Source: Streptomyces capitiformicae (GTDB lineage Bacteria; Actinomycetota; Actinomycetes; Streptomycetales; Streptomycetaceae). Taken from it: a stretch of DNA of 64,000 nt. Positions 16,829-28,642 of this stretch are shown piece by piece. Location: NCBI RefSeq assembly GCF_002214185.1, contig NZ_CP022161.1, forward strand, positions 2,479,767 through 2,543,766, in the 5' to 3' direction. Both the position numbers and the translations under genes were made by a program. The notes under the pieces are model-generated. The model was not told the origin of the DNA. It did not search any database and saw only the letters and a list, made by a program, of their open reading frames with translations. Numbering within the stretch: the first letter of the stretch is position 1; each line of letters starts with the position of its first letter.

Positions 16829-17830
16829 TTACCAGCGCTTCGTCTCGCCGATGAAGTCGGGGATCTCCACCACGCCGCCTCGTGCTTTCGCCATGTGCAG
16901 GACCTGGTGGCCCACGGCCAGATCGAGGATGCCGAGCCCGAACGGAGAGAAGACGGTGGGCTTGGCGGGGTCCGGGGTCACCTTGCCCTCCAGCAGCGCT
17001 CCCAACGTCCCGGTGATGAAGTCGCGCGCCCCGGTGAGTTGTTCGGCCAGGTGGGGCGAGGTCTGCGCCTTCAGGCAGTGGTCGACGTCGTCGACGATGT
17101 TGTTGCAGCCCAGGAGCAGTTCGGGAGCGAGGTCCCGCAGGGAGATGTTGAGCAGCACCTGACCGGCGCGCAGCGGGGTGTCGGCGGGGACATAGGGCGT
17201 GGCCGCCGTGGTGGCGAAGACGACGAGGTCCTTGGTCAGTGCCTCGGCCAGGGTGCCCGTGGTGGCCCGAACACCGAGTCGTTCTATGGCGTGCTGGGCC
17301 AGATGGCCGGCGCTGGTGGCGTCGAGGTCGTGCACGAGCACGTCCGCGATCGCGATGTCGTTCGCCTTGAGGTAGTCGAGGATCGTGCGGGCGATGACTC
17401 CGGCGCCGATGACCGCGACGCGTACCTCTCCCGCTTCGCGGGTCAGTTCCCGGGCGGCGACCGCCGCCGAGGCCGCCGTACGGGCCGCGCTGATGCCCGC
17501 CGCTTCGAGACAGGCGAGCGGGTAGCCGGTCGCGTAGTCGTTCAGGAGCAGAGTGGCGGAGGCCCTCGGCAGGCCGTGCTCGATGTTGTCGGGAAAGCTG
17601 GCGATCCACTTCATGCCGATGGTGTCCACGTCGCCACCGAGGTAACAGGGCAGCGCGATGACCCGGGCGTTGGGCTTCTCGGGAAAGCGCAGGAAGTAGC
17701 TGTCGGGGTTCACCGACTTCCCCTGCTCGTGCGCGAGGTAGGTCTGGGTGACGATGCGCAGAACGTCCTTGTGGGAGTCGGCGAGGACGTCGGACACCAC
17801 CGAACCGGGAACCACGGAGAAGGTCGTCAC
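16829..17830 (-). CDS. sbnB: 2,3-diaminopropionate biosynthesis protein SbnB
   Basis: SbnB-type enzymes oxidatively split N-(1-amino-1-carboxyl-2-ethyl)-glutamate with NAD to give L-2,3-diaminopropionate and 2-oxoglutarate. The 333-residue product belongs to the ornithine cyclodeaminase/mu-crystallin family: a conserved PCYLGGDVDTIGMKWIASFP segment, a Rossmann motif VAVIGAGVIA (residues 138-147) and a C-terminal SPFGLGILDLAVG. A GTG start follows an AGAGAG purine run. It is the last gene of the minus-strand operon, 31 bases after sbnA. Confidence 0.9.
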   Translation of the reverse strand: MTTFSVVPGSVVSDVLADSHKDVLRIVTQTYLAHEQGKSVNPDSYFLRFPEKPNARVIALPCYLGGDVDTIGMKWIASFPDNIEHGLPRASATLLLNDYATGYPLACLEAAGISAARTAASAAVAARELTREAGEVRVAVIGAGVIARTILDYLKANDIAIADVLVHDLDATSAGHLAQHAIERLGVRATTGTLAEALTKDLVVFATTAATPYVPADTPLRAGQVLLNISLRDLAPELLLGCNNIVDDVDHCLKAQTSPHLAEQLTGARDFITGTLGALLEGKVTPDPAKPTVFSPFGLGILDLAVGHQVLHMAKARGGVVEIPDFIGETKRW

Positions 17831-17861
17831 GGGGGCTCTCTCTTTCTCTGCTTACGAAGGG

Positions 17862-18842
17862 TCAGCTCGCGGTCGCGTGGCCGAGACCGGCCAGGTCGGG
17901 CGTTCTGGTGTAGCGCTCGGCGACCCAGGTGTCGGAGTAGACGGTGTCCATGTACTTGTCGCCCAGGTCGGGGGATATGGCGGCGACCCGGGAGCCGGGC
18001 GCGAGCGTCGGGGCGAGCTGTCGCACGGCGGCGAGGACCGTTCCGGTGGAGCCGCCGACCAGCAGCCCGTACCGGGCGGCGAGCATGCGGCACATGGCGA
18101 CGGTGTCGGTCTCCGCTATCCGCACTTTCTCGAAGGCGTCACTGTCGACATAGATCTCGGGCCGTCGGCTCGTGCCGAGCCCCGGGATGAAACGCGGTGC
18201 GGCGCCGCCGCCGAAGGTGACGGAGCCGACCGCGTCCACCGCAATGACCCTGGTGCGCGGGCTGTACTGGGCGAAGTACTCCACGCAGCCCATCAGCGTC
18301 CCCGTCGTGCCCGCCCCGACGAAGAGGGCGTCGATGTCGCCCAGTTCCCGGTGTACCGCCTTGGCGGTCCGCTCCCGGTGGGCGCCGACGTTCGCGGGGT
18401 TGGCGTACTGGTTGAGCCAGACCAGTTCCGGCTCGAGGGCGAGCCGTCGGTGGATGTGGTCCAGCCGGGTGCGCAGATAGCCGCCGTGCGTATCCCGGTG
18501 GGTGACCTCGACGACGTCGGTGCCGAGGCTCTCCATGACGCGGATCGCCTGTCGCGCCGCATTGGGGTCGGTGACCACGGTCAGCCGGTAACCGCGCGCG
18601 GCACACACCACGGACAGGGCGATGCCGAGGTTGCCGGAGGACGACTCGATCAGCCGCGCTCCGGGCCCGAGCGTGCCGACGGCTTCCGCCGCCTCGACCA
18701 GGGCCACGGCGGTCTTCAGCTTGACCGACCCGGCCGGGTTCAGCCCTTCCAGTTTCAGGAGCACACTCACGTCGGGAACGAAATCGGACAGGCGCAGGAA
18801 GACATCGTCGAGGACGATGTCCGCGGCACTTTCGAAAATCAT
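17862..18842 (-). CDS. sbnA: 2,3-diaminopropionate biosynthesis protein SbnA (PLP-dependent synthase)
   Basis: SbnA-type enzymes are cysteine-synthase relatives that join O-phospho-L-serine and L-glutamate into the intermediate used by SbnB. The 326-residue product has the PLP lysine Lys41 in LNPAGSVKLKTA, a phosphate-binding SSGNLG loop (about 68-73) and VGAGTTGTLMG. The start at 18842 was chosen over one ten codons upstream because MIFESAADIVLDDVFLRL aligns with family N termini. It lies 57 bases after the NRPS and before sbnB, as in other diaminopropionate-containing peptide clusters. Confidence 0.9.
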   Translation of the reverse strand: MIFESAADIVLDDVFLRLSDFVPDVSVLLKLEGLNPAGSVKLKTAVALVEAAEAVGTLGPGARLIESSSGNLGIALSVVCAARGYRLTVVTDPNAARQAIRVMESLGTDVVEVTHRDTHGGYLRTRLDHIHRRLALEPELVWLNQYANPANVGAHRERTAKAVHRELGDIDALFVGAGTTGTLMGCVEYFAQYSPRTRVIAVDAVGSVTFGGGAAPRFIPGLGTSRRPEIYVDSDAFEKVRIAETDTVAMCRMLAARYGLLVGGSTGTVLAAVRQLAPTLAPGSRVAAISPDLGDKYMDTVYSDTWVAERYTRTPDLAGLGHATAS

Positions 18843-18899
18843 TTGAGGTGGGCCCTTCCGGCGCGTCGGCACCCCGGTCGACCGGGGTGCCGACGCGCC

Positions 18900-21800
18900 T
18901 CAGCAGCGAGAGTCCGAGGTGTTCCGCGCGGCGCCGAGGTGCTTCTCGACGACGGCCGCGATCTCGGAGAGGGGCTCGGGGTCGGCCATGGCCAGGTGCT
19001 CGCAGTCGACCTCATGGTTGTCCACCCGGCCCTGGACGTACGGCGTCCACAGACCGGCCAGGGAGGACGCCCCGGGCTCACGGCCGGCGGTGAAGAAGAG
19101 CAGATCGCCGTCGAAGGGCATCCGCGGTGGCTCCGCGCCGATGCCGGCCTCGTTGCGGTAGATGTCGTAGATCGCCCTGAGCACCGGTTCGTCCAGGCCG
19201 GCCAACGACGATCCGGACTCGGCCAGTTGTTCCGCCAGCGGGGAGCCGCTGTCACCGAGCACGGTGTGCAGCCGCTCCAGGGTGAGGGGCGCGTCCGCCC
19301 CGAGCGCGTCCCGGTCCAGGCCCAGCTCGTACAGGATGTAGGCGACGAACTCCTCCTCACCGGGAGGGGCGCTGTCCGCGACCGAGGGCCGGGAGTCGAG
19401 CATCGCCAACAAGGCCACCTCGTGGCCGGGTTCCCTCAGCCGGACGGCGACCTCGTGAGCGATCCGGCCGCCCCATGACCAGCCCAGCAGGTGGTAGGGG
19501 CCCTCGGGCTGCACGGTACGGATGTGCTCGATGTAACCGTCCGCCATCTCCTGGATGGTGCGTGGTGCCAGGTCGGGGCGGGTGATGCCACGGGCCTGGA
19601 TGCCGTAGATCGGCTGCTCCGCGCCGAGCAGGTGCACCAGTCGGGCGTACGGCCAGGCGAGGCCGCCCGCCGGGTGGACGCAGAACAGGGGCGGGCGGCT
19701 GCCGCGTGGGCGCAGCGGTAGCAGGACGCCGAGTCCGGCCTCGCGGTCCTCGACTCCGAGCCGGGCGGCCAGGGCCTCGATGGTCGGCGCCTCGAACAGC
19801 ACGCGGACGGGCAGCTCCACCTCCAGCACCGCACGCACCCGGGAGGCGAGCCGGATCGCGAGCAGCGAGTTTCCGCCCAGGTCGAAGAAGCTGTCGTCGA
19901 TTCCGGCCCGCTCGATGCCGAGCACTTCGGCGAAGAGCCGGCACAGTGTCTCCTCCTGCTGGTTGCGGGGGCGGCGGTGGGACGCCACGGCGGACAGGTC
20001 GGGGGCGGGCAGCGCCTTGCGGTCCAGCTTTCCGTTGGGTGTCACCGGCAGCTTGTCCATGACCACGACGGCGCTCGGCACCATGTAGTCCGGCAGGGTC
20101 CGGCTCACATGGCCGCGGATGGAGACGGCGAGTTCGCCCGTGCGGCGAGCGCCCGCGGGGTCATTGACGGCGGACTGCCAGGGTCCGGCGTCGGCCGGCG
20201 CGGCGTAGACGTCCGTCAGCGTCATGGGTTCCTCAGCGGTCGGCAGGACGACCGCGTCGAAGGCGTGTGCTTCCGCACGCGACCAGGTGGTGTATACGCC
20301 GCGTCCGTGCAGCTGTCCCCAGTCGTGCACCGCCTCGGGGTCGACCGCGTCGCCCGGGGTCCTGGCGAGCAGGGCCCGGACCCGGGACAGTGGGGCTCCT
20401 TCGGCCAGGGCGGCGGCCGCGGAGACCTCCGGGACGAGCCGCGCGTTGGGGATTCCGGTGACGCGGACCGCTCCGTCGTGGCCGGCCAGCCGGTCGGCGA
20501 GTCCGTCGAGGCCGTCGACGTCCTGCCCCCAGGCCAGCTCGGGCAGCCCCGCATAGGACGTGGCGGCCGCGGATGCCTTGTGCAGCACCACTTCGTAGCG
20601 ATGCCGTGTCAGCTCGTTGTGCGGCTCACCGCGCTTCAACCGGATGTCGACCCCGGTGATCCTCCCGCCGTACTCGGCGGCGAGCGTGGTGAAGAACTCC
20701 GGGTCGATGACGAGTTCCCGCTCCAGGAGCGTGGCGCGCTCCACGGCGGTGAGCAGCCGACCGCTGTCGTGACCGTCTGCGGCGCGGCCTACCTGGATCG
20801 CGGTGTGGAAGGCCCGCAGGGTCTCGGCCCGGCGCACGTCTCCGATGAAGACGCGACCGCCGGGTGCCAGCAGGTCCAGTGCCTGTTCGATGACTTGGCG
20901 GAGGTAGGCGCCGTTGGGGAAGTACTGCACCACGGAGTTGATGACGACGGTGTCGAAGTATCCGGTCGGCAGCCCCTCCGTCACATGCGCGGGCTGACTG
21001 CGCAGCCGCACCTTCTCCGTGAGCCCCTGCTCCCGGATGTGCGCCTCCAGCAGAGAGATGGCGGTCGGCGAGAGGTCGATGCCCCAGTACTCCTCGACCC
21101 GGTCGACCAGCTTGGCCAGGATCAGGCCGGAGCCGACACCTATCTCGAGCACCCGCGCGGGATCGTGTTCCGCGATGCGCCGGATCACCTCGCCCCGCCA
21201 CTGCCGCATCTGGGGAAGGGGAATCGGGTCGCCGCTGTAGCTGGAGTCCCAGCCGCCGAAGTCCTCGCCGAAGGGAAGGGGCGCGGTGTCGTCGGTGTCG
21301 ATCGCCTCGTGCACCTGGAGCCACTCGTCCAGCTGCCGCTCCGTCGCGTCGTCCGCTTCCGGCTCCTGGCCGGCCGGGGCCGCGGACGGCACCACGTAGG
21401 CGACGAGCTGCTGGTTGCCGAGCGTGTCCTCCCTCGTCACCACGGCGCCCTGGTCGACCGCGGGGTGCTGCTGAACCACGACCTCGATCTCACCGAGTTC
21501 GACGCGGAAGCCGCGCACCTTCACCTGATCGTCGGCGCGGCCCACGTACTCGAGGTTGCCGTCCGGCAGCCGGCGTACGAGGTCGCCGGTGCGGTACATG
21601 CGTTCACCGGAGCCGCCGTAGGGGCAGGGCAGGAACCGGTCCGCCGTCAGGCCCGGCCTGCCGAGGTAGCCGCGTGCCACCTGGGCGCCCGCCAGGAAGA
21701 GTTCACCGACGGTGCCGATCGGCGCGAGCGCGAGGTTCTTGTCCAGGACGTAGGCGCGCGTGTTCCACACCGGACGGCCGATGACCTGGCCCCGGGGCGC

Positions 21801-24128
21801 GTCGAGCCGGTACGACGTCGCGTCGACCGTGTATTCGGTCGGGCCGTAGAAGTTGTACGTCACGGTGTCCCGCGCCGCCGTCAGCTCGTCCAGCAGCGAC
21901 GCGGACATGGGCTCTCCGCCCACCACGAGCAGCGCGGGACGGGGTCCGGTGAGCAGTCCCGCCGCCACCAGTTGCTCGGCGAAGGAAGGCGTGACATCCA
22001 CGACGTCGATGTGGGCCGCCACCGCGAACTCCACGAACGCGGTCGGATCGTAGCGGCGTTGATCGTCGACGAGGTGCAGTTCGTGGCCGTCTAGCATCCA
22101 CAGCAGGCCGGCCACCGAGGCGTCGAAGGAGATCGAGGCCGCCAGGGCCACCCGGAAGCGATCGGCCCCGCGTCGGGCCGTCTCCGGCCGGTACAGCTCG
22201 GTGCGGTGGTCGTGGAAGAGGTTGACGACGTTGCGGTGCGGGACCACTACGCCCTTGGGGAGACCGGTCGACCCGGACGTGTAGATGACGTAGGCGGCGT
22301 TGTCCGGAGTGAGCGGGGCGGTGCGTTCGTCGTGGCCGAGGTCCGTGGCGGGGCTGTCCGCCAGCGACGCGGCGGTGTCGGCGGCGTCCAGGACGAGCAC
22401 CGCGGTGCCCTCGGGCAGGACCGAACGCAGGTCACCGGTGGTGACGACCAGGACCGGATCGGCGTCGGTGACCAGGTGGGCGATTCGCGTGGCGGGGTAG
22501 TCGGTGTCGATCGGTACGTAGGCGGCACCCGACTTGAGGACGGCCAGGATGGCGACCACCAGGTCGGTCGACCGGGGCAGGGCGAGCCCCACCAGGCGTT
22601 CGGGGCCGGCGCCCTGGGCGACCAGGACGCGGGCGAGCCGGTTCGCCTCGGCGTTCAGCTCGGAGAAGGTGAGCTTCTTGCCCTGCACGATGACGGCCAC
22701 CGCGTCGGGAGTGCGGGCGGCCTGGACCTCGAAGAGTTCCGCCACAGTCGTGGCGGGTATCTCGTGGGCGGGGCCGTTCCACTCCCCGAGGATCCGCTCC
22801 CGTTCGCCCGGATCCAGGACCTCGACGGCGGACAGCGGCTGCAGGGGGTCGGCGGCGATCGCCTCGATCAGCCGTACCAGCCAGCCGAGGAGCCGCTCGG
22901 CCGTGTCCCGGTCGACGGCTTCGGGCTGGTGGTCGAGGCACAGCCGCAGGGTGTCCCCCGGGAAGACGGTCAGACCGAGCGGGTAGTGCGTGGCGTCGAT
23001 GCTGTAGGCGTCGACGAGCCGGACGTCCCCGGCCGTCCGCTGCTCCGCGGTGGGGGCGGTCGGATAGTTCTGGAACACCATCAGCGTGTCGAACAGCGTT
23101 CCCGACCCGGCCTGTTGCTGGATCTCGGTCAGACCCAGGTTCTGATACGGCAGCAGCCGTCCCTGGTCCTGCTGGAGTCCGCCGAGCAGTTCGACCAGGG
23201 TCGCCTCGGGCCTGACGCGCAGCCGTGCCGGGACGGTGTTGATGAGCAGGCCGATCATCCGCTCGACGCCTTCGACCTCGGTGGGCCGTCCGGAGACGGT
23301 GACGCCGAAGACAACGTCGTCACGGCCCGTGAGGCGGGACAGCGCCAGCGCCCAGGCACCTTGCACGATCGTGTTCAGGGTGAGCCCGTGACGGCGGATC
23401 CGCGCGGTGAGTGCCGCGGTCGTGGACTCGTCCAGGGCGGCCTCGATGGTGTCGGGCAGCGTCGGGGGACGGCCCGCGCTCGCCGGTGCCACCAGCGTGG
23501 GCTCGTCCACGCCGGCCAGGGACCGCTGCCAGGCCCGGCGGGCCGCCCCCCAGTCCCGTCCGGACAGCCATGCCAGGTAGTCCTTGTAGGGGGCCACCGG
23601 GGTCAGGCCGGTGTCGTCGCCGCCCTGCCGGTACAGCGTGAGCAGCTCGCCGATGAGCACCGGGATCGACCAGCCGTCGAGCAGGATGTGGTGATGGGTC
23701 ATCACCAGGCGCCAGTGGCGCTCGGCATGCCGGATGAGCATGAACCGCAGCAGCGGAGGGCGGGTCAGATCGAATCGCCGCGCCTGGTCCTCACTCATCA
23801 GGCGGGATATCTCGGCCGTCCGCTCGGCATCCGGGAGGGAGGCCAGGTCGTGCTCGGTCAGCGGCACATCCACGCGTGCCGGAATCACCTGGACCGGTGC
23901 ACCACGACGCGTGCGGGTGCGGAAACAGGCGCGCAGGTTGTCGTGGCGCGCGAACAGGGCCGCAATGGCACCGCGGAGGACGTCGGCGTCGACGTCTCCG
24001 TCGAGCTCGATGACCATCTGCGGCATGTACACATCGATGCCCTGCTCGTCGTACAGGGAATGGAAGAGCATTCCCTCCTGCAGCGGCGACAGGGGCAGGA
24101 TGTCGGTCAGGCCGGAGCTCTCACTCAT
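18900..24128 (-). CDS. NRPS, C-A-(N-methyltransferase)-T-TE
   Basis: This NRPS of about 1742 residues has a condensation domain (about 10-450, with [10 protein letters not shown]), an adenylation domain (about 465-1420, with [11 protein letters not shown]), an N-methyltransferase inserted between core motifs A8 and A10 (about 985-1230, SAM motif [15 protein letters not shown]), a carrier protein ([12 protein letters not shown]) and a thioesterase (GWSWGG, serine nucleophile). Read against GrsA, the specificity residues are D-A-A-D-V-G-F-V-D-K, nearest to glutamine/glutamate-type codes from memory. The start overlaps the upstream NRPS stop as ATGA. It would attach and N-methylate the second residue and release the product. 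Confidence 0.93.
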   Translation of the reverse strand: MSESSGLTDILPLSPLQEGMLFHSLYDEQGIDVYMPQMVIELDGDVDADVLRGAIAALFARHDNLRACFRTRTRRGAPVQVIPARVDVPLTEHDLASLPDAERTAEISRLMSEDQARRFDLTRPPLLRFMLIRHAERHWRLVMTHHHILLDGWSIPVLIGELLTLYRQGGDDTGLTPVAPYKDYLAWLSGRDWGAARRAWQRSLAGVDEPTLVAPASAGRPPTLPDTIEAALDESTTAALTARIRRHGLTLNTIVQGAWALALSRLTGRDDVVFGVTVSGRPTEVEGVERMIGLLINTVPARLRVRPEATLVELLGGLQQDQGRLLPYQNLGLTEIQQQAGSGTLFDTLMVFQNYPTAPTAEQRTAGDVRLVDAYSIDATHYPLGLTVFPGDTLRLCLDHQPEAVDRDTAERLLGWLVRLIEAIAADPLQPLSAVEVLDPGERERILGEWNGPAHEIPATTVAELFEVQAARTPDAVAVIVQGKKLTFSELNAEANRLARVLVAQGAGPERLVGLALPRSTDLVVAILAVLKSGAAYVPIDTDYPATRIAHLVTDADPVLVVTTGDLRSVLPEGTAVLVLDAADTAASLADSPATDLGHDERTAPLTPDNAAYVIYTSGSTGLPKGVVVPHRNVVNLFHDHRTELYRPETARRGADRFRVALAASISFDASVAGLLWMLDGHELHLVDDQRRYDPTAFVEFAVAAHIDVVDVTPSFAEQLVAAGLLTGPRPALLVVGGEPMSASLLDELTAARDTVTYNFYGPTEYTVDATSYRLDAPRGQVIGRPVWNTRAYVLDKNLALAPIGTVGELFLAGAQVARGYLGRPGLTADRFLPCPYGGSGERMYRTGDLVRRLPDGNLEYVGRADDQVKVRGFRVELGEIEVVVQQHPAVDQGAVVTREDTLGNQQLVAYVVPSAAPAGQEPEADDATERQLDEWLQVHEAIDTDDTAPLPFGEDFGGWDSSYSGDPIPLPQMRQWRGEVIRRIAEHDPARVLEIGVGSGLILAKLVDRVEEYWGIDLSPTAISLLEAHIREQGLTEKVRLRSQPAHVTEGLPTGYFDTVVINSVVQYFPNGAYLRQVIEQALDLLAPGGRVFIGDVRRAETLRAFHTAIQVGRAADGHDSGRLLTAVERATLLERELVIDPEFFTTLAAEYGGRITGVDIRLKRGEPHNELTRHRYEVVLHKASAAATSYAGLPELAWGQDVDGLDGLADRLAGHDGAVRVTGIPNARLVPEVSAAAALAEGAPLSRVRALLARTPGDAVDPEAVHDWGQLHGRGVYTTWSRAEAHAFDAVVLPTAEEPMTLTDVYAAPADAGPWQSAVNDPAGARRTGELAVSIRGHVSRTLPDYMVPSAVVVMDKLPVTPNGKLDRKALPAPDLSAVASHRRPRNQQEETLCRLFAEVLGIERAGIDDSFFDLGGNSLLAIRLASRVRAVLEVELPVRVLFEAPTIEALAARLGVEDREAGLGVLLPLRPRGSRPPLFCVHPAGGLAWPYARLVHLLGAEQPIYGIQARGITRPDLAPRTIQEMADGYIEHIRTVQPEGPYHLLGWSWGGRIAHEVAVRLREPGHEVALLAMLDSRPSVADSAPPGEEEFVAYILYELGLDRDALGADAPLTLERLHTVLGDSGSPLAEQLAESGSSLAGLDEPVLRAIYDIYRNEAGIGAEPPRMPFDGDLLFFTAGREPGASSLAGLWTPYVQGRVDNHEVDCEHLAMADPEPLSEIAAVVEKHLGAARNTSDSRC

Positions 24129-27100
24129 TCCCACTCACTCACAAGGTCGTCGATTTCGTCCTGGCTCAGGGAGACCAGGGACAGGTCGGAAGGCGTGTGT
24201 CCGCCCGCACCAGGGCGTGCGCCGTGGGCCGCGATGCCCTCCATCGCTTCGGCCCACAGCGCAGCCAGTTCCCGGACGGCGTGTTCCGCGACCCGCCCGG
24301 GGAGCCAGGTCCACGTGGTGCCGAGTCGCAGGGACTCGGGGGGGCCGTGCAGGACCGAGGTGACCTCCAGCGCGTGGCCGGGTGTCATGCGCTCCCCGCC
24401 GAACTCCACGGGGTCCGCCGGGTGCTTCCGCCCGGCCACCGCGCCACGTTCCGTGTGCCGGAAGCCGATCTGTGGCGAGGCGCCACCGGAGAGTCCGGGC
24501 GCGGGGTGCGCTTGGAGGAATCGCAGGCTGCCGAACGCGGCACCCTGGCCAGGAGCCGAACGCACCTGTTCCTTGACGCGCTTGATGGCTTCTCCGACGC
24601 GATCGCCTCCGGCACGGACCTCGTCCCAGGACGGAAGCCCCGCGTCCAGGACCACCGGGTGGTCGTCGGCGAGGAGTCCGACGGTGCGCGAGAGGTCGAC
24701 GCCGGGCGCGAACTCGGCACGGCCGTCGTTCTCCAGATCGAGGAGTACGGCGCTGTCGGCCGACTGCCCGCCCCGCACCCGCCATTCGGCGACCGCCAGC
24801 GCCAGTGCGGTCAGCAGGATGTCCTGCGGCAGGGCCCGGAAGGCTTCCGGCACGGAGGTGAGCAACGGAGCGCTCACCGCTTCGGTGAGACGAACCGTCA
24901 GCTCCCTCGCCGGGGCGGCGGGCTCCGCTCCGGGTACGTCCACGCCCAGCGCCGGATCGGGTACGGAGAGCGTCTCGGCCCACCAGGTGGCCTCCGCCTC
25001 GCCGACCGGTCCACTTCCTCTCTCCACCGCGTGCCGTGCCCAGCGCCGGTACGACGTGCCCACCGGTTCCGGCGTCACCGGCTTCCCCTCGTGCAGAGCC
25101 GTCCACGCTGTCTCCAAGTCGGCCAGCAGCACGGCCCAGGACGTGTGGTCCACGACGAAGCGATGGGCCACGAGCGCGAGGCGTCCGGGTCCTTCGTCCA
25201 TGTCGAACCACACGGCGCACAGCACGCGGGCCTTCGCCGGGTCCAGTCCGGCCGCGGCGCTGCGCACCGCCTCCTCCACCGCCGTCCTGACGCCGTGATC
25301 GTCCGTGGCGGTGATCCGGACCCGCTCCACGGCGGTCCCGATGTCGACCGCTCCGGGCGGCAGTACCTCCGCGTCCCATGCCTCCGCATCCCGCGGAGCG
25401 TCGTTCCACCTCATCCTCAGGGCGCCGTGGTGGTCGACCACCGCCTGCATCCCCGGGACGAGCAGCGCCGGGTCCCGGTCGGCCGGAACACCGATCACGG
25501 CGGACTGCCAGAAGACCGCCGCAGGGGGAGCGAGTACACGCGCCCTCGCCACGGCCGGTGTCCGCGGCACGGGTCCGAGCTCGTCGCCCGGCTCCTCGGG
25601 GGCGGTGCCCGCCGACGCGGCGACCGGGACCATCAGCGGCGCCAACTCCACCACCCGCTGGTGGGCGAACACATCGGCGGGTTCCAGCACCCAGCCCGCC
25701 TGGCGGGCCTTGGCGGCGAGCTGGATGGTCAGGATGCTGTCCCCGCCCAGGTCGAAGAAGCGGTCGTCGATACCGACCCTGTCGAGCCCCAGAACCTCGG
25801 TGAACAGGGAGCAGAGCAGCTCTTCCCGGGGCGTGGACGGTGTTCTGCCGGACGACAGGGCGGACAGGTCGGGGCTCGGCAGCGCATGGCGGTCCAGTTT
25901 GCCGTTGGCGTTCAGCGGAAACGCGTCGAGCACGACGACGGCCGAGGGCACCAGGTAGTCGGGGAGCCGGGCGGCCAGGTACCGCCGCACCTCCGCGGGA
26001 TCCGGCACGGTTTCCTGTGCCGGGACGACGTAGGCGACGAGGCGCTTGTTGCCCGGCCGGTCCTCCCGGGCTGTCACCAGACTGGCCGACACAGCGGCAT
26101 GCTGGTTCAACGCGGCCTCGATCTCGCCCGGCTCGATCCGGAATCCTCGGATCTTGACCTGCTCGTCCACCCGCCCGAGGAACTCCAGGTTCCCGTCCGC
26201 ACGCCGGCGTACGACGTCGCCCGTGCGGTACATGCGCTCGCCCGGTTCGCCGAACGGGCAGGGCAGGAACCGTTCGGCGGTCAGTCCCGGCTGTCCCCGG
26301 TAGCCCCGGGCCAGCCCGGCCCCGGCGATGAACAACTCGCCCGCCACTCCGACCGCCACCGGCCGCAGGACGGGATCCAGCACATAGGCGCGTGTGTTCA
26401 CCACGGGCCGGCCGATCGGCGGCACGGTCGTCCCGGCGGTGACTTCCGCCGCCAGGGCGTCCACGGTGGCCTCGGTCGGACCGTACGCGTTGAACATCCG
26501 GCGTCCGGGCGCCCAGAGGGAGACCAGTTCGGCGGGGAGCACGTCGCCCGCGGTGGCGATCGTCTTCAGGGACGGGTAGTCGGCGGGCGGCAGGGCGGCG
26601 AGGACCTGGGGCGGGATCGTCATGTGGGTGGCGCCCGTCCGCTGGATGAGTTCGCCCAACTGGTGCCCGGACAGGCAGTCCTTGGGGCGGACGATGAGGG
26701 CCGCCCCGGAGGCCAGGGCCATCACCATGTCGCCGACCGAGCAGTCGAAGTTGAACGAGGCGAACTGCAGGACGCCGTCGCCCGCCACGATCCCGAACCG
26801 CTCGATGTGGTCGACAGCCAGGCTGGCCAGGCCGCGATGCGGCACGACGACGCCTTTGGGTGCGCCTGTCGACCCCGAGGTGTGGATGATGTACGCGGCG
26901 TGATCCGGGACCAGTGGTGCGCTGCGCTCCGCGTCCGTCACGTTGTCGGTGGCCCGTCCGGCCAGGGCATCGGCGGTCTCGTCGTCGTCGAGGACGACGA
27001 CATCCGTGCCGCCCGGCAGTCGGCGGGCGGTCTCGCGGGTGCTCAGCACCAGGAGCGGCTGCGAAGCGGCCAACAGCCCGGCGATCCGCGTCTCGGGGTA

Positions 27101-27427
27101 CTCGGGATCGACCGGAACCCAGGCGGCTCCCGCTTTGGAGACCGCCAGGATGGCGATCAGCGTCTCCGCCGAGCGCGGCAGCACGAGCGCCACCCGCTCC
27201 TCGGGGCCGGCGCCACGGGCGATCAGCAGACGTGCCAGCTGATTGGCTCGTCCATTGAGTTCTCGAAAGGTGAGGACGGTCGAGTCGTATACGACTGCGG
27301 TCGCTTCCGGGGTACGTAAGGCCTGGTCCTCGAACATGTGGGGAAGCGTCAGCGACAGCCCGTTGCGGGCTGTGTCGTTCCACTCCTGCGGCTCGCCGGC
27401 CAGTGCCGGAGCAGACTGTGATATCAC
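24125..27427 (-). CDS. NRPS initiation module, A-T-E
   Basis: This protein of about 1100 residues lacks a condensation domain, so it should start the peptide. It has an adenylation domain ([11 protein letters not shown], then YRTGDVVRR), a carrier protein ([12 protein letters not shown]) and an epimerisation domain with VDHTSW and a later [15 protein letters not shown] segment. In the usual HHxxxDxxSW motif the first histidine is alanine ([11 protein letters not shown]) but the second is kept. The specificity code reads D-C-G-T-A-A-A-V-D-K, which I cannot assign. A GTG at 27427 has GAGGGA at seven bases; an upstream ATG at 27448 lacks a good site. Confidence 0.92.
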   Translation of the reverse strand: MISQSAPALAGEPQEWNDTARNGLSLTLPHMFEDQALRTPEATAVVYDSTVLTFRELNGRANQLARLLIARGAGPEERVALVLPRSAETLIAILAVSKAGAAWVPVDPEYPETRIAGLLAASQPLLVLSTRETARRLPGGTDVVVLDDDETADALAGRATDNVTDAERSAPLVPDHAAYIIHTSGSTGAPKGVVVPHRGLASLAVDHIERFGIVAGDGVLQFASFNFDCSVGDMVMALASGAALIVRPKDCLSGHQLGELIQRTGATHMTIPPQVLAALPPADYPSLKTIATAGDVLPAELVSLWAPGRRMFNAYGPTEATVDALAAEVTAGTTVPPIGRPVVNTRAYVLDPVLRPVAVGVAGELFIAGAGLARGYRGQPGLTAERFLPCPFGEPGERMYRTGDVVRRRADGNLEFLGRVDEQVKIRGFRIEPGEIEAALNQHAAVSASLVTAREDRPGNKRLVAYVVPAQETVPDPAEVRRYLAARLPDYLVPSAVVVLDAFPLNANGKLDRHALPSPDLSALSSGRTPSTPREELLCSLFTEVLGLDRVGIDDRFFDLGGDSILTIQLAAKARQAGWVLEPADVFAHQRVVELAPLMVPVAASAGTAPEEPGDELGPVPRTPAVARARVLAPPAAVFWQSAVIGVPADRDPALLVPGMQAVVDHHGALRMRWNDAPRDAEAWDAEVLPPGAVDIGTAVERVRITATDDHGVRTAVEEAVRSAAAGLDPAKARVLCAVWFDMDEGPGRLALVAHRFVVDHTSWAVLLADLETAWTALHEGKPVTPEPVGTSYRRWARHAVERGSGPVGEAEATWWAETLSVPDPALGVDVPGAEPAAPARELTVRLTEAVSAPLLTSVPEAFRALPQDILLTALALAVAEWRVRGGQSADSAVLLDLENDGRAEFAPGVDLSRTVGLLADDHPVVLDAGLPSWDEVRAGGDRVGEAIKRVKEQVRSAPGQGAAFGSLRFLQAHPAPGLSGGASPQIGFRHTERGAVAGRKHPADPVEFGGERMTPGHALEVTSVLHGPPESLRLGTTWTWLPGRVAEHAVRELAALWAEAMEGIAAHGARPGAGGHTPSDLSLVSLSQDEIDDLVSEWE

Positions 27428-27615
27428 CGGGGATTCCCTCGTGTACATTTTTTGGCGCATGCCTGATTGGCGCCACGCTGAAACGCGGACGCAGCACAAG
27501 TTTTCTTCGCCGATTCGAAAACACAGAGGAAAGCCGTCGGCAGGATTGATAAATTCCCGCCGACGCTCTCAGGAAAAAGGAACCGATCTCAAGAAAGAAA
27601 GGAACCGAGGAGGGG

Positions 27616-28551
27616 TCAGCGCCGGTTGGCGCACCACTCCAGAACGGCCATCGCGGCGTACATCTTGTTCTCGGCCTGACCGAAAGCCAGGCTGTGCGGG
27701 CCGTCCAGTACCTCGGCGGTCACGTCCTCGCCGCGATGGGCGGGCAGATCGTGCAGGAAAACGGCATGGGGGCTCTTGTCCCAGAGCGCAGAAGTGACCT
27801 GGAAAGGCGCGAAGACATTCCGCCAGTCGGGATCCGGCTTGTTCGTGCCCGTCGTCTGCCATCGGGTGGTGTAGATGACGTCGAACCCGTCGGCGGCACC
27901 GTCCATGGTGTGGAACTCCACCACGGTCGCTCCGCTGTTCGAGGCATGGGCCACCGCGTCGCGCAGCACCGAGGCCTCAAGGCCGTAGCCGGGCGGGGTG
28001 CGCAGTTCCAGATGGACGCCCTTGAACCTGCTCAGTGTCAGGGCCAGCGCCGCCGCCGTGTTGTTGCCCTCGCCCACGTAACAGACGCGCAGGCCCTCGA
28101 TCCGTCCGAAGCGGCACAGCAAGGTGACGAGATCGGCCACGGCCTGCGTGGGGTGTTCGTCGGCCGTCATCGCGTTGATCACGGCCATTCTCTGCTGGCC
28201 GGCCAGGACACGCAGGTCAGCGGGGTCGCCGGCGGTCCGCACGACGAGCAGGTCCAGCATTCTGGAGAGGACCTCGGCCGTGTCCTCGAGGGTCTCGCCC
28301 GTGTTGGTCTGCAGGTCGTCCGGCCCGAAGGACACGATCTGCGCGCCCAGTCGCAGCGCCGCCGCCGAGAACGACGTACGGGTGCGGGTGGAGGTCTTCA
28401 GGAAGTGGATCCCGGCGACCAGGCCGGACAGTTGGTCGCCGCCGCGCAGGGAACCCGAGGAGAACTCGGCCCCGCGCTCGACGAGCGAGGTCAGCTCGCC
28501 GTCGGTCAGGTCGTGCGTGGAAATGAGGTGCCGTACCGCACCAGCGTTCAT
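27616..28551 (-). CDS. Ornithine/aspartate carbamoyltransferase-family enzyme
   Basis: The 311-residue protein has the carbamoyl-phosphate site FLKTSTRTRTSF (STRTR at 54-58) and DEHPTQAVADL (133-140). The amino-acid side differs from true ornithine carbamoyltransferase: HCLP is HDLP (267-270), and the SMG loop reads TTRWQTTG. This implies a different amine acceptor. Placed between MbtH and the NRPS genes in a cluster that makes diaminopropionate, it may carbamoylate diaminopropionate to beta-ureidoalanine, as VioL-type enzymes do in tuberactinomycin pathways. Substrate is inference. GGAG precedes the ATG. Confidence 0.85.
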   Translation of the reverse strand: MNAGAVRHLISTHDLTDGELTSLVERGAEFSSGSLRGGDQLSGLVAGIHFLKTSTRTRTSFSAAALRLGAQIVSFGPDDLQTNTGETLEDTAEVLSRMLDLLVVRTAGDPADLRVLAGQQRMAVINAMTADEHPTQAVADLVTLLCRFGRIEGLRVCYVGEGNNTAAALALTLSRFKGVHLELRTPPGYGLEASVLRDAVAHASNSGATVVEFHTMDGAADGFDVIYTTRWQTTGTNKPDPDWRNVFAPFQVTSALWDKSPHAVFLHDLPAHRGEDVTAEVLDGPHSLAFGQAENKMYAAMAVLEWCANRR

Positions 28552-28642
28552 GGTGTGCCACTCCAGCGTAATGAGGGCCGCCGCGTCCGAGATCGTCGGC
28601 CGCGCCGGTGGAAAGGGTGGATGTTCTCCAGTGGTGGCCCAG

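Noticed and set aside
22206..25298. A plus-strand open frame of 1030 codons across the NRPS genes
   Set aside because: It is the complement of strongly coding minus-strand NRPS domains, has no recognisable domain and follows from high GC.
24197..27319. A plus-strand open frame of 1040 codons
   Set aside because: It opposes the A-T-E NRPS gene and shows only the biased composition of an antisense frame.
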